A stretch of 64,000 bases of DNA from Streptomyces sp. NBC_00236. GTDB taxonomy: Bacteria > Actinomycetota > Actinomycetes > Streptomycetales > Streptomycetaceae. Under the pieces are notes generated by a model. It was not told the origin of the DNA. It worked only from the letters and a program-made list of their open reading frames with translations, and did not search any database. Each line of letters begins with the position of its first letter. The stretch's first letter is position 1. The translations under genes and the position numbers were made by a program. The stretch covers positions 2,170,001 through 2,234,000 of the forward strand of contig NZ_CP108100.1 in assembly GCF_036195045.1 (NCBI RefSeq), in the 5' to 3' direction. Shown one piece after another: positions 26,437 to 33,772 of the stretch.

Positions 26437-26525
26437 CTGAGAGACCTTTGAGTGAGGGCCCCGTAGGACGTCACACCACCACCACGCGAGCGGACACGCT
26501 CACAGCACGATGGAGGAAAGGAACG

Positions 26526-26594
26526 TCAGACCGGGACCCGGGACGTGAGGATGGCCCGGGCGCTGCCGACAGCAGCGATCTCTACCGCGGTCAT
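26526..26594 (-). CDS. Possible 22-residue leader peptide upstream of rsgA
   Basis: ATG at 26594 opens a frame encoding MTAVEIAAVGSARAILTSRV plus two residues. The near-perfect Shine-Dalgarno GGAGGTGAGG lies about 4 nt upstream, the strongest ribosome-binding site I noticed in the window, yet the frame ends 89 bp before the weak TTG start of rsgA. An AT-rich stretch (26615-26645) precedes it and may hold the promoter. The arrangement fits a regulatory leader sensing translation, suited to a ribosome maturation factor. It could also be an unrelated small protein. Confidence 0.5.
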   Translation of the reverse strand: MTAVEIAAVGSARAILTSRVPV

Positions 26595-26788
26595 TAACCT
26601 CACCTCCCTCACATAGTCACAAAACAAAAAAGTCCTCCAAGAGCATACCACCCGATTTCACACTCGCCCACCGAGCGACCGTGGCGACGTCACCCAGCCG
26701 ATCCGGCCCGGCCGCGGCATCGGCCGGATCGGGCCTTCGCGGTCCCCCTGCGCCCCGGCAGACCTGGCGTACCCCTGCCCCGACGCGC

Positions 26789-27391
26789 TCAGCCGTGAGC
26801 GGGCAGGTGCAGAGCGAAGCAGCGGACGGCATGGGTGAAGGCAGCCGCATCGTCGAAGTTCACGAGGTGCCTCGCCCGCGGGATCGATTCGATGCGGGCG
26901 TGCGGATGCGCGCGGACGAAGTCCTTCTCACCGGACCGGAAGACGGTGTCCTTCTCCCCGTTCAGGATGAGCACGGGAGCCGCGACATGGCGCATCGCAT
27001 CCGCGTCGAAGCGGCCCAGCACCCCTCCCCAGGCGGCCGGCAGAGTATGGAAGGCGTAGCCGGCGCGAATGGTGGCATCCACCACCCCGGGGGAACAGAG
27101 CCGCCGCAGCAGCCAGTCGTTCCAGCGGGTCAACCGGTCCGCCGGTATACGAGGGACAAGCCTGACGCCCCACCGATACGGCGCCGCCCACGGACCACGC
27201 GTCGATGCGTCGGCCCCCGCAAGAACCGCGTTCAGGCTCCAGGGCTGAGCGGCTCGCGCGCCGTGGCCCGGCAGGTTGACCGCCGCCCCCAACAAGTCTG
27301 CCTGGAGCGCGGCGAGTTGCTGGCTCCATTGACCCGCGCTCAACCGCGTCCCGTGTACGAAGATGATGGGGGGCGCGTCCACAGCCGTCAT
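26789..27391 (-). CDS. Alpha/beta-hydrolase lacking the nucleophile elbow, probable internal deletion
   Basis: A 200-residue protein that starts and ends like a normal alpha/beta-hydrolase: IIFVHGTRLSAGQW (oxyanion), NLPGHGARA, then a cap-like region, PVLILNGEKDTVFR with the acid Asp, and ARHLVNFD with the catalytic His. No GXSXG motif occurs. The chain passes from NAVLAGADASTRGPW straight into the cap, so about 60-80 residues carrying the Ser nucleophile seem to have been lost in frame. It is probably inactive as a hydrolase. The inverted repeat CGCTCA-N4-TGAGCG spans its stop codon (26786-26801). Confidence 0.75.
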   Translation of the reverse strand: MTAVDAPPIIFVHGTRLSAGQWSQQLAALQADLLGAAVNLPGHGARAAQPWSLNAVLAGADASTRGPWAAPYRWGVRLVPRIPADRLTRWNDWLLRRLCSPGVVDATIRAGYAFHTLPAAWGGVLGRFDADAMRHVAAPVLILNGEKDTVFRSGEKDFVRAHPHARIESIPRARHLVNFDDAAAFTHAVRCFALHLPAHG

Positions 27392-27560
27392 AAGTCCCCC
27401 GGACACAGGCTCTCTTCGGATCGACTCTACTGGCGGGCACTCCCGGCACTGAGAAGCGGAAATGCCGACCCCTGAGGACACCCGGGCGGACCCACTCAGG
27501 GCTTCCTCGCAGCCTTGGTAGTCTCCGCTCCTACGGCGGGGCGGGGCAGGGCGGGGGACG

Positions 27561-27953
27561 ATGGTCGCGGGAGAACAGCCACCGAGTCCTCCGGGCCGGT
27601 GGTTCAGAGGAGTCGGCTCCGGAGTCCTTCTCGGTGGCCTGACCTCGGTGGTGGCCACTGCTGCCATCGGGAGGGCCTGGGCTGCTTGTGACGTCGGCGG
27701 CAACGCGGCTGCCAACAGCATGACTCTGCTGTTTCTCGCGCCGCTCATATGGATCGCCGCAGCGGTGCCGTGGGTGGTCCTGCACAGCACCCTGGGGAGA
27801 CGTCACCACGCGTCAGCCCTGACTGCGGGCCTCGCCTTCACTCTCTGGTTCACCTGGTTCCTCGTCACATGGCTCGGCATGCCGGACTCCTACTCCGCCC
27901 CGCTGTGCCCGGACAACGTCCCGCCCTGGTGGCCGGCCTTCATCCCGGCATGA
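27561..27953 (+). CDS. Small membrane protein of unknown function
   Basis: A 130-residue frame with a Pro-rich N-terminus and about three hydrophobic helices (roughly 18-38, 50-72, 84-106), ending in PDNVPPWWPAFIPA. A GGGGG-type ribosome-binding stretch precedes ATG. I recognise no family. It is divergent from the deleted hydrolase gene. The regular alternation of hydrophobic helices and short basic loops supports it as real. Confidence 0.6.
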   Translation: MVAGEQPPSPPGRWFRGVGSGVLLGGLTSVVATAAIGRAWAACDVGGNAAANSMTLLFLAPLIWIAAAVPWVVLHSTLGRRHHASALTAGLAFTLWFTWFLVTWLGMPDSYSAPLCPDNVPPWWPAFIPA

Positions 27954-28099
27954 CTCCGGCAGAGCCTTTGACCGGCTGCCCAATGCGGCGTACCAACTGC
28001 CGCACATAACCCCGTCGTCGAGAGTCAGCCCCCCCGGGACGCCGAAGGCAATCCGGGCCGGGTCACTCGCGACAGCCCACTCGAACGACGAACGCGGAC

Positions 28100-28378
28100 C
28101 TACCTCAAGGCCCCGTCGCGCCAGACGCCGTCCGCGCGATGTGCGGCCACGAAGAACGCCCACTCGATCTCCTCCCTCGCCATGGCGTTGGCCTCCTCCA
28201 TGGGGTGCCGCGACCAACTCTCCTCGTAACGGCACTCCACCGCCTGACGCGCCCAGCAGCACCGCTCCGCCACGACGCCGACACCACACCGCACGCGCTC
28301 GCGAGCCCAGTCCGCCGTCCACCACCGGCCAGCGTCCAGCGCAAGAGGGGCCAGGACGAGACGGTTACGCGTTCTCAC
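28100..28378 (-). CDS. Small Trp/Cys-rich protein of unknown function
   Basis: A 92-residue frame from GTG 28378, overlapping the upstream frame by 4 nt (GTGA). Composition is protein-like: several Trp, Cys and Glu, with a C-terminal MEEANAMAREEIEWAFFVAAH helix. No family recognised. It is the last of three small consecutive minus-strand frames that look like one accessory operon. Confidence 0.5.
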   Translation of the reverse strand: MRTRNRLVLAPLALDAGRWWTADWARERVRCGVGVVAERCCWARQAVECRYEESWSRHPMEEANAMAREEIEWAFFVAAHRADGVWRDGALR

Positions 28379-28596
28379 GCCGCGCCCCTCCCCTCGCGAC
28401 GGCGTGCGCGAGGGCCCGCAGAAACCAGGCCCGGATCTCCCGCTACGCGGTGTGGCCTGGCGCCCGCGCGTGCAGGACGCACCACTGATCCCGCTCGGCG
28501 GAGTCCGCCCGCCTCGGAGATCTGCGGAGAACCGGACGAGTCCATGCGCCAGGGCTGGAGTGCGAAGTCCGGTTGTACCAGTCGGACTTCACTCAT
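28375..28596 (-). pseudogene. Small gene of unknown function, probably frameshifted
   Basis: From ATG 28596 the frame starts MSEVRLVQPDFALQPWRMD, then becomes Arg/Ala/Gly-rich and unprotein-like. In the adjacent frame the downstream part reads more naturally (RDQWCVLHARAPGHT, then after an in-frame TAG, REIRAWFLRALAHAVARG). This suggests an old frameshift and a second nonsense change. It overlaps both neighbours, as expected for a former operon gene. Confidence 0.45.
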
Positions 28597-28789
28597 CACG
28601 CGCCACCGCCAGCGTCATGAAGACGGGAAGCCGCAACGGGCGCCCCGACTCAAAGCTCAGGACCACGACCACTCCCCCGGTCACGAAGCGATCCAGGCGC
28701 GATCCGGTCACAGTGAGCCACTGCCCCCGAACCAGTGCCAGGTCGCCGCGCCGCACCACGATGGCGCATGCATGGAGCCTATGCACCAT
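28589..28789 (-). CDS. Small beta-rich protein of unknown function
   Basis: A 66-residue frame (ATG 28789; an upstream start at 28825 would add 12 residues). The sequence VVRRGDLALVRGQWLTVTGS, then VTGGVVVVLSFESGRPLRLP, looks like a compact beta-barrel. It overlaps the next small gene by 8 bp. No family assigned. It is the first gene of the three-gene minus-strand cassette between the PHP gene and a gene-poor stretch. Confidence 0.5.
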   Translation of the reverse strand: MVHRLHACAIVVRRGDLALVRGQWLTVTGSRLDRFVTGGVVVVLSFESGRPLRLPVFMTLAVARDE

Positions 28790-28870
28790 GCCGATCACCG
28801 CCATCTGCATCGCGGTTGAGCCCAAGCTCCGCCCGGACGACCTTGCCGTCCGAAATGGGCCAGCTGCGGC

Positions 28871-29917
28871 TCAGGCCCCCACCCCAGCCCCACCCGCCAC
28901 CCGCCCCTCCCGCGTCCAGTCCAGCAGCTCGTCCGCCGTCCACGCAGTGACGACGCGCTCCGCCGGAACCCCGCACTCCTCGGCACGCGCGCAGCCGTGG
29001 ATCTGCCAGTCGAGCTGGCCTGGGGCGTGTGCGTCCGTGTCGATGGCGAACAGGGTGCCCGCGGCCACGGCCTGGCGCAGCAGCCGGCGGGGCGGGTCGA
29101 GGCGTTCGGGGCGGCTGTTGATCTCGACCGCTGTGCCCGCCTCCGCGCAGGCGGCGAAGACGTCGTCCGCGTCGAAGCGTGACTCGGGGCGGCCCCGGCC
29201 GGTGAGCAGGCGACCGGTGCAGTGGCCGAGGATGTTCGCCTGAGGGTGGCGGACCGCGGCAAGGAGTCGGCGGGTCATCGGGGCGGGGTCCATCCGCAGT
29301 TTGGAGTGGACGGAGACCACGACGACGTCGAGGCGTTCCAGCAGCTCCTCCTCCTGGTCGAGGGAGCCGTCGAGGTGGATGTCGCACTCGATGCCCGTCA
29401 GCAGCCGGAACGGCGCCCAGCGCTCGTTGAGTTCGGCCACCACGTCGAGTTGCTGCCGCAGCCGCTCGGGCGAGAGTCCGTGGGCGACCGTCAGGCGGGG
29501 CGAGTGGTCGGTGAGGACCGCCCACTCGTGGCCGAGCTCCGCCGCCGTACGGCCCATCTCCTCAATGGTGCTGCCACCGTCCGACCAGTCGGAGTGCAGG
29601 TGGCAGTCGCCGCGCAGCAGCGCGAGCAGGCGTTCACCGCCCTCGGCGAGCGGGCCGCTCTGCGCCGCCTCGGCCTCCAGGCGCTCCAGATAGGCGGGCG
29701 TCTGCCCGGCGACGGCCTCGCGGATCACCTGGGCGGTGCGGGGGCCGATGCCCTTGACCCGTTCCAGGGAGCCGTTCGCCACCCGCTCCGCCGCGTCTCC
29801 GTCGGCCATCGCGGCCACGATGCGGGCGGCTGTACGGAAGGCCTGGACGCGGTACGTCTCGCCCCTGCCGCGCTCCAGCAGGAAGGCGATCCGCTCCAGG
29901 GCCCGGACCGGGTCCAT
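28871..29917 (-). CDS. PHP-domain phosphoesterase with helix-hairpin-helix N-terminus
   Basis: A 348-residue protein. The N-terminal region (about 1-95) resembles the 8-kDa and helix-hairpin-helix part of family X DNA polymerases (VKGIGPRTAQVIREA). A PHP domain from about residue 100 has metal ligands in DCHLHSDWSDG, LTDHSP, GIECDIHLDG, VVSVHSK and IDTDAHAP. The polymerase catalytic palm is absent. Such PolX-related PHP proteins may have 3'-5' exonuclease or phosphatase activity in repair. ATG 29917 is preferred, with GGAGG 7 nt upstream. Confidence 0.88.
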   Translation of the reverse strand: MDPVRALERIAFLLERGRGETYRVQAFRTAARIVAAMADGDAAERVANGSLERVKGIGPRTAQVIREAVAGQTPAYLERLEAEAAQSGPLAEGGERLLALLRGDCHLHSDWSDGGSTIEEMGRTAAELGHEWAVLTDHSPRLTVAHGLSPERLRQQLDVVAELNERWAPFRLLTGIECDIHLDGSLDQEEELLERLDVVVVSVHSKLRMDPAPMTRRLLAAVRHPQANILGHCTGRLLTGRGRPESRFDADDVFAACAEAGTAVEINSRPERLDPPRRLLRQAVAAGTLFAIDTDAHAPGQLDWQIHGCARAEECGVPAERVVTAWTADELLDWTREGRVAGGAGVGA

Positions 29918-30007
29918 CGGCACCCTCCTCGGGGAAAAGGGGTGGGCTTCCCGTCCAGCTTGGCCCAGGCCCGCCGCGCCCGCACACCGGAAGCGCCGCG
30001 ACGGCGG

Positions 30008-30784
30008 TCAGCCGAAGGAGGACCGCTCCAGCCAGAAGTCCAGCAGCTCCGCGTCGCCCAGCAGCTCGACCCGGTCGCTGTCCGGGGCCAGGCGGCGGTT
30101 GAAGACCAGCATCAGGTCGGTCAGCGGGCCCCGCAGGGCCACCGTCGCCTTACCGTGGGCTCGGCGCCAGGTGAAGCCGTCCTCGCCGAACTCGATGAGC
30201 CACTCGGCGTCCGGCACGTCGGTGGCGTGCAGGTGAATGGAGCGGCCTCCGCCGCGCAGCTCCGCGGCCTCCGGGTCGCCCTCGGCCTGGGCGAAGGCGA
30301 CGATCTCCAGCCACTCGTCGATCGTGTCGGCGGCCAGGTCGGGCGTCATCGTGTAGGGCACCTTCGCGGCCAGGGCCGCGTCCGCCAGGTGGACGACCGT
30401 CTCGATCGCCATCCGGCGCGCCCAGAAGCCCGCGCTGCGGTCCCGGTACCAGGACCAGACCTCCGCGTCCGGGCCCGCTTCCCGCAGCGCCTCGGCGGTG
30501 CCGGCCGCGCCGGCCGCCAGCCAGGCGTCGAGTTCGGCGGGGTCGTCGCTGTCGGGGGTGAACGCCGGCACCGCTTCGTCCGGGAGCTCCTCGGCGGCCC
30601 GGGTGCGGACGATCTCGCCGGCCCAGCGCTGGGCGCCGCCGACGTGGACGGCGAGGTCGCGCAGCGTCCACTCGGGGCAGGTCGGCACGGTCGCTTCGAG
30701 GTCCGCGCCGCTGACGGCCGACCTCAACACGTCGGTCAGCCGCACTATCTCGTCGCAGTAGCGCTCATGCGCAAGGGAAGTCAT
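30008..30784 (-). CDS. Maleylpyruvate isomerase-family (mycothiol-dependent, DinB-like) protein
   Basis: A 258-residue protein with the DinB-like N-terminal domain typical of mycothiol-dependent enzymes (TCPEWTLRDLAVHVGGAQRWAGE) and the metal His in ARRMAIETVVHLAD, followed by an SCP2-like C-terminal domain (residues about 160-258). Thiol transfer or isomerisation with mycothiol is expected; the substrate is unknown. Confidence 0.88.
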   Translation of the reverse strand: MTSLAHERYCDEIVRLTDVLRSAVSGADLEATVPTCPEWTLRDLAVHVGGAQRWAGEIVRTRAAEELPDEAVPAFTPDSDDPAELDAWLAAGAAGTAEALREAGPDAEVWSWYRDRSAGFWARRMAIETVVHLADAALAAKVPYTMTPDLAADTIDEWLEIVAFAQAEGDPEAAELRGGGRSIHLHATDVPDAEWLIEFGEDGFTWRRAHGKATVALRGPLTDLMLVFNRRLAPDSDRVELLGDAELLDFWLERSSFG

Positions 30785-30824
30785 GCCCGCACTCTAATCG
30801 GGCCACAACCCTCCCCACATGCGG

Positions 30825-31385
30825 TTATTCGCCGAGCTGCGAGGTGGACGGCACCTTGTCCTTGACCTCGGCGCCCGCGCTCTTCCCGGCGTCCTTGATG
30901 TCGTTGATGACGCTCTCGAACGCACCGACGTCCCCGTCGCCCACCTCGCCCTTGCGGAGCTTGGTGGCCATGCCCTTGAGCGACGCGATGCCCGCGGTCA
31001 GCGGGGCGACGGCCTTCGACAGGAGCGGGTCGCCCTTGGCGTTGTCCGTGGCGGCCTTGAGCCGGTTGTAGGTGAAGGCTCCCGCGAGCCCCGCCTTGAC
31101 GAGGGCGAAGGTCCGCCCGTCCGCGCCCTTCTTGAACTTCCCGGCGCGGTACGGCTTGACGATCCACTGGTACGTCGCGCCCGCCGCGAGCCCCGCGTTG
31201 GCGACGAACCGGGTCTTGGCGAACTTCTGCGCCTCGACCGACGACGTACCCGTGGCAGACGCCGAACTGCTCGCACTGCTGGTGCTGTTGCCGTAGTCGC
31301 TCCCGCACGCGGTGGCGCTCACCAGCACGGAGCAGGACAGCAGCAGCGCGACGAGCAGTCGGCGGAGCGGTACGGAACGGGGCAC
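30825..31385 (-). CDS. Putative lipoprotein
   Basis: A 186-residue secreted lipoprotein. The signal peptide RRLLVALLLSCSVLVSATAC ends in a lipobox Cys near residue 27, followed by a Ser/Ala/Thr-rich stretch and a helical Lys/Ala-rich domain (about 50-186). It resembles Streptomyces hypothetical lipoproteins; no enzymatic motif seen. Divergent from the small membrane protein at 31526. Confidence 0.85.
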   Translation of the reverse strand: MPRSVPLRRLLVALLLSCSVLVSATACGSDYGNSTSSASSSASATGTSSVEAQKFAKTRFVANAGLAAGATYQWIVKPYRAGKFKKGADGRTFALVKAGLAGAFTYNRLKAATDNAKGDPLLSKAVAPLTAGIASLKGMATKLRKGEVGDGDVGAFESVINDIKDAGKSAGAEVKDKVPSTSQLGE

Positions 31386-31525
31386 GGCGGGCCTCCCTGA
31401 CCGGGGACATCACGGTGGGCGCCGGGTCCCGGCACTCCCCCGCAAGGCTGGCCTCGGCCGACCCGTGCCGCCACCCGGGACCGCCGTCCGGGTTTCGTAC
31501 GGCCGAAAGCGGCAACCCGGAGTCC

Positions 31526-31816
31526 ATGTCTTACAGACGAGGCAACGGAAGCAGTACCGCAGCACGTGTCATAGCCGTGGTGGCCGACATCATGGCTTTC
31601 ATCATCGGCCTGTGGATCCTGATGTACCTGCTCGACGCCAACCGGGGCAACGACCTGGTCGACTTCGTGCAGCACAGCGCCCGGTGGCTCGCCGGCTGGT
31701 CGTACGACCTGTTCACCTTCGACGCGGCATGGGCCCGGGTCGTCTGCGGATACGGTCTGGCCGCCGTGGTGTACCTCTTCGTCGGGCACGCGGTGGCCGG
31801 CCGCATCCGCCACTGA
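31526..31816 (+). CDS. Small two-helix membrane protein
   Basis: A 96-residue protein with two membrane helices (about 17-37 and 68-90) separated by an amphipathic segment. ATG 31526 follows a GGAG 5 nt upstream. No named family recognised, although small proteins like this are common in Streptomyces. Its last 28 bases, with the stop, are copied 60 bp downstream. Confidence 0.8.
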   Translation: MSYRRGNGSSTAARVIAVVADIMAFIIGLWILMYLLDANRGNDLVDFVQHSARWLAGWSYDLFTFDAAWARVVCGYGLAAVVYLFVGHAVAGRIRH

Positions 31817-31884
31817 GTACGCCGTGAAAGCCGGCGCGTTCACCGTCGCGCGGTGGCCGGCCGCATCCGGCACTGAGCACGCCG
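31789..31884. repeat. 36-bp duplication of a gene 3' end, period 60
   Basis: 31789-31824 and 31849-31884 match at 34 of 36 bases. The first holds the end and TGA of the small membrane protein gene. Confidence 0.9.
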
Positions 31885-31900
31885 GGGAGAGGACGCGGTC

Positions 31901-32974
31901 TCAGCCGCAGCAGTCGGGCTCAAGACCCTTCGGCAGCCTCTCCCCGCTGAAGACCGCGGTGGTCGCCTCGTCCCCCCCGAGGGCGGCCACCGCCAGCAGG
32001 AGAGAACCGGCGGTCCACGCCGTGTGCTCCTCGGGCCAGAACGCCCGGTCGCCCTCGAAGACGTACCCCGTCCAGTACATCCCGCCCTCGGCCCGCAGGT
32101 GCTGGATGGACTGGAGGATCTCCAGGGCCCGGTCGGACTCGCCCATCACCCAGAGGGCCAGGGCCAGTTCGCAGCTCTCGCCGCCGGTCACCCACGGGTT
32201 GGGCAGCACGCAGCGCACACCGAGGCCCGGGACGACGAAGCGCTCCCAGCCCTCGTCGATCCGCTGCTGGGCGGCCTGCCCGCTGATCGCGCCGCCGAGG
32301 ACCGGGTAGTACCAGTCCATCGAGTAGCGGCTCTTGTCGAGGAAGCGCTCCGGGTGGCTGCGGATCGCGTGACCCAGCGCCCCGGTCGCCAACTCCCAGT
32401 CCGGCTGCGGTTCTTCGCGGCTCTCCGCGAGGGCGAGTGCGCAGCGCAGGGCCTGGTGGATGGAGGACGAGCCGGTCAGCAGGGCGTCCGTCACATGGGT
32501 GCCGTCGGCCTCCTGCTTCCAGCCGATCTGCCCGCCGGGCTGCTGGAGCCGCAGGACGAACTCGACGGCGGCGAAGACCGTCGGCCACATGCGGTCGACG
32601 AACGCGTCGTCGCCGGTGGCGAGGTAGTGGTGCCAGACGCCGACGGCCACGTAGGCGCAGAAGTTGGTCTCCAGGCCCCGGTCGGTCGGCTGTTTCGGAT
32701 CGCCGTCGTGGTAGGCCGCGTACCAGGAGCCGTCCTCGTTCTGGTTGCGGGCGAGCCACTCGTACGCCCGCTCCGCCGCGGCGTGCTCACCGGCCGCGTC
32801 CAGGGCCATGGCGGCCTCGGTGTGGTCCCACGGGTCGAGGTGGTGGCCGCGGAACCACGGGATCGCGCCGTCGTCGCACTGCACGGCGAGGACCGCGGCG
32901 ACGGTCTCTGCGGCCTCCTCGGCCGTGAGGACTCCGGGCAGGACGAGGTGTTCGGTCCGCTCGGGAAGAGTCAC
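31901..32974 (-). CDS. Alpha/alpha-barrel protein (prenyltransferase/six-hairpin glycosidase-like)
   Basis: A 357-residue protein of repeated helical hairpins, e.g. VAAVLAVQCDDGAIPWF, YEWLARNQNEDGSWYAAYHDGD and GYVFEGDRAFWPEEHTAWT. Databases often call such proteins prenyltransferase or squalene-cyclase-like. The NEDGSW repeats fit that, but no DXDD cyclase motif is visible, and YLATGDDAFVDRMWPTV is also reminiscent of six-hairpin glycosidases. GTG 32974 overlaps the methyltransferase stop (GTGA). It is last in an operon with a glycosyltransferase and a methyltransferase, so a glycan or glycolipid substrate is plausible. Confidence 0.8.
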   Translation of the reverse strand: MTLPERTEHLVLPGVLTAEEAAETVAAVLAVQCDDGAIPWFRGHHLDPWDHTEAAMALDAAGEHAAAERAYEWLARNQNEDGSWYAAYHDGDPKQPTDRGLETNFCAYVAVGVWHHYLATGDDAFVDRMWPTVFAAVEFVLRLQQPGGQIGWKQEADGTHVTDALLTGSSSIHQALRCALALAESREEPQPDWELATGALGHAIRSHPERFLDKSRYSMDWYYPVLGGAISGQAAQQRIDEGWERFVVPGLGVRCVLPNPWVTGGESCELALALWVMGESDRALEILQSIQHLRAEGGMYWTGYVFEGDRAFWPEEHTAWTAGSLLLAVAALGGDEATTAVFSGERLPKGLEPDCCG

Positions 32975-33717
32975 GCCCCGGCCTCGGCCGTCACGGTGGA
33001 GGGCAGGTGCGGCTTGGTCGCGTAGGCCACGAAGGACTTGCCGACGACCGGGTTGAGCAGTTGCTCGGCGACCCGGGTCGCCATGGGCTTCTTCATGATG
33101 TCCCAGACGAGCAGCTTGTGGTACGCCCGGACCGGCAGTGCCTTGTCGTTGTCGACGCCGAAGGCGCACTTCAGCCACCAGTAGGGCGAGTGCAGGGCGT
33201 GCGCGTGGTGGGTGCCGTACGGCTTGAGGCCGGCGCCGCGGATCTTGCCCAGCAGCTCGTCGGCCTTGTAGATGCGGATGTGGCCGCCCTCGACCTCGTG
33301 GTACGCGTCGGAAAGCGTCCAGCAGACCTTCTCGGGGCCGTAGCGCGGCACGGTGATCGCGATCCGGCCGCCGGGCTTCAGGACCCGGACCATCTCGGCG
33401 AGCACGCCCTTGTCGTCCGGGATGTGCTCCATGACCTCGGAGATGATCACGACATCGAAGGAGGCGTCGGGGAACGGCAGGTTGAGCGCGTCACCCTCCA
33501 TCGCGGTGGCGGTGGCACCCTCGGGTGCCTCCCCGGCCTCCTTCATCGCGGCGAACCACTTCGCGACCTCGCGGATCTCCTCGCCGTTCTGGTCGAGCGC
33601 CACGACCTGGGCGCCGCGCCGGTAGCACTCGAAGGCGTGGCGTCCGGCGCCGCAGCCCAGGTCGAGCACTCGGTCGCCTGCGGCGAGCGGGAAGCGGGTG
33701 AAGTCCACGGTCAGCAC
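32971..33717 (-). CDS. Class I SAM-dependent methyltransferase (Methyltransf_11 type)
   Basis: A 248-residue methyltransferase with motif I VLDLGCGAGRHAFE, the acidic residue in VVALDQNG, EGDALNLPFPDASFDVVI and LKPGGRIAI. GTG 33717 is the most likely start, 55 bp after the glycosyltransferase stop. The operon order glycosyltransferase, methyltransferase, alpha/alpha-barrel protein suggests modification of one glycosylated product. Confidence 0.88.
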   Translation of the reverse strand: MLTVDFTRFPLAAGDRVLDLGCGAGRHAFECYRRGAQVVALDQNGEEIREVAKWFAAMKEAGEAPEGATATAMEGDALNLPFPDASFDVVIISEVMEHIPDDKGVLAEMVRVLKPGGRIAITVPRYGPEKVCWTLSDAYHEVEGGHIRIYKADELLGKIRGAGLKPYGTHHAHALHSPYWWLKCAFGVDNDKALPVRAYHKLLVWDIMKKPMATRVAEQLLNPVVGKSFVAYATKPHLPSTVTAEAGA

Positions 33718-33772
33718 GAATGCCTGCTTTCGCGGTCGAGGGGTCGGAGTCGGAGAAGAAGGATGCGCGTGG

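Noticed and set aside
26617..26850. A 77-codon minus-strand frame near the hydrolase remnant
   Set aside because: It overlaps the hydrolase 3' end antiframe and the AT-rich patch, and its composition is random.
31901..32974. Calling this gene a true terpene cyclase of a terpene cluster
   Set aside because: No DXDD motif or prenyl-synthase partner is present. The fold is shared with six-hairpin glycosidases, so only a fold-level name is given.
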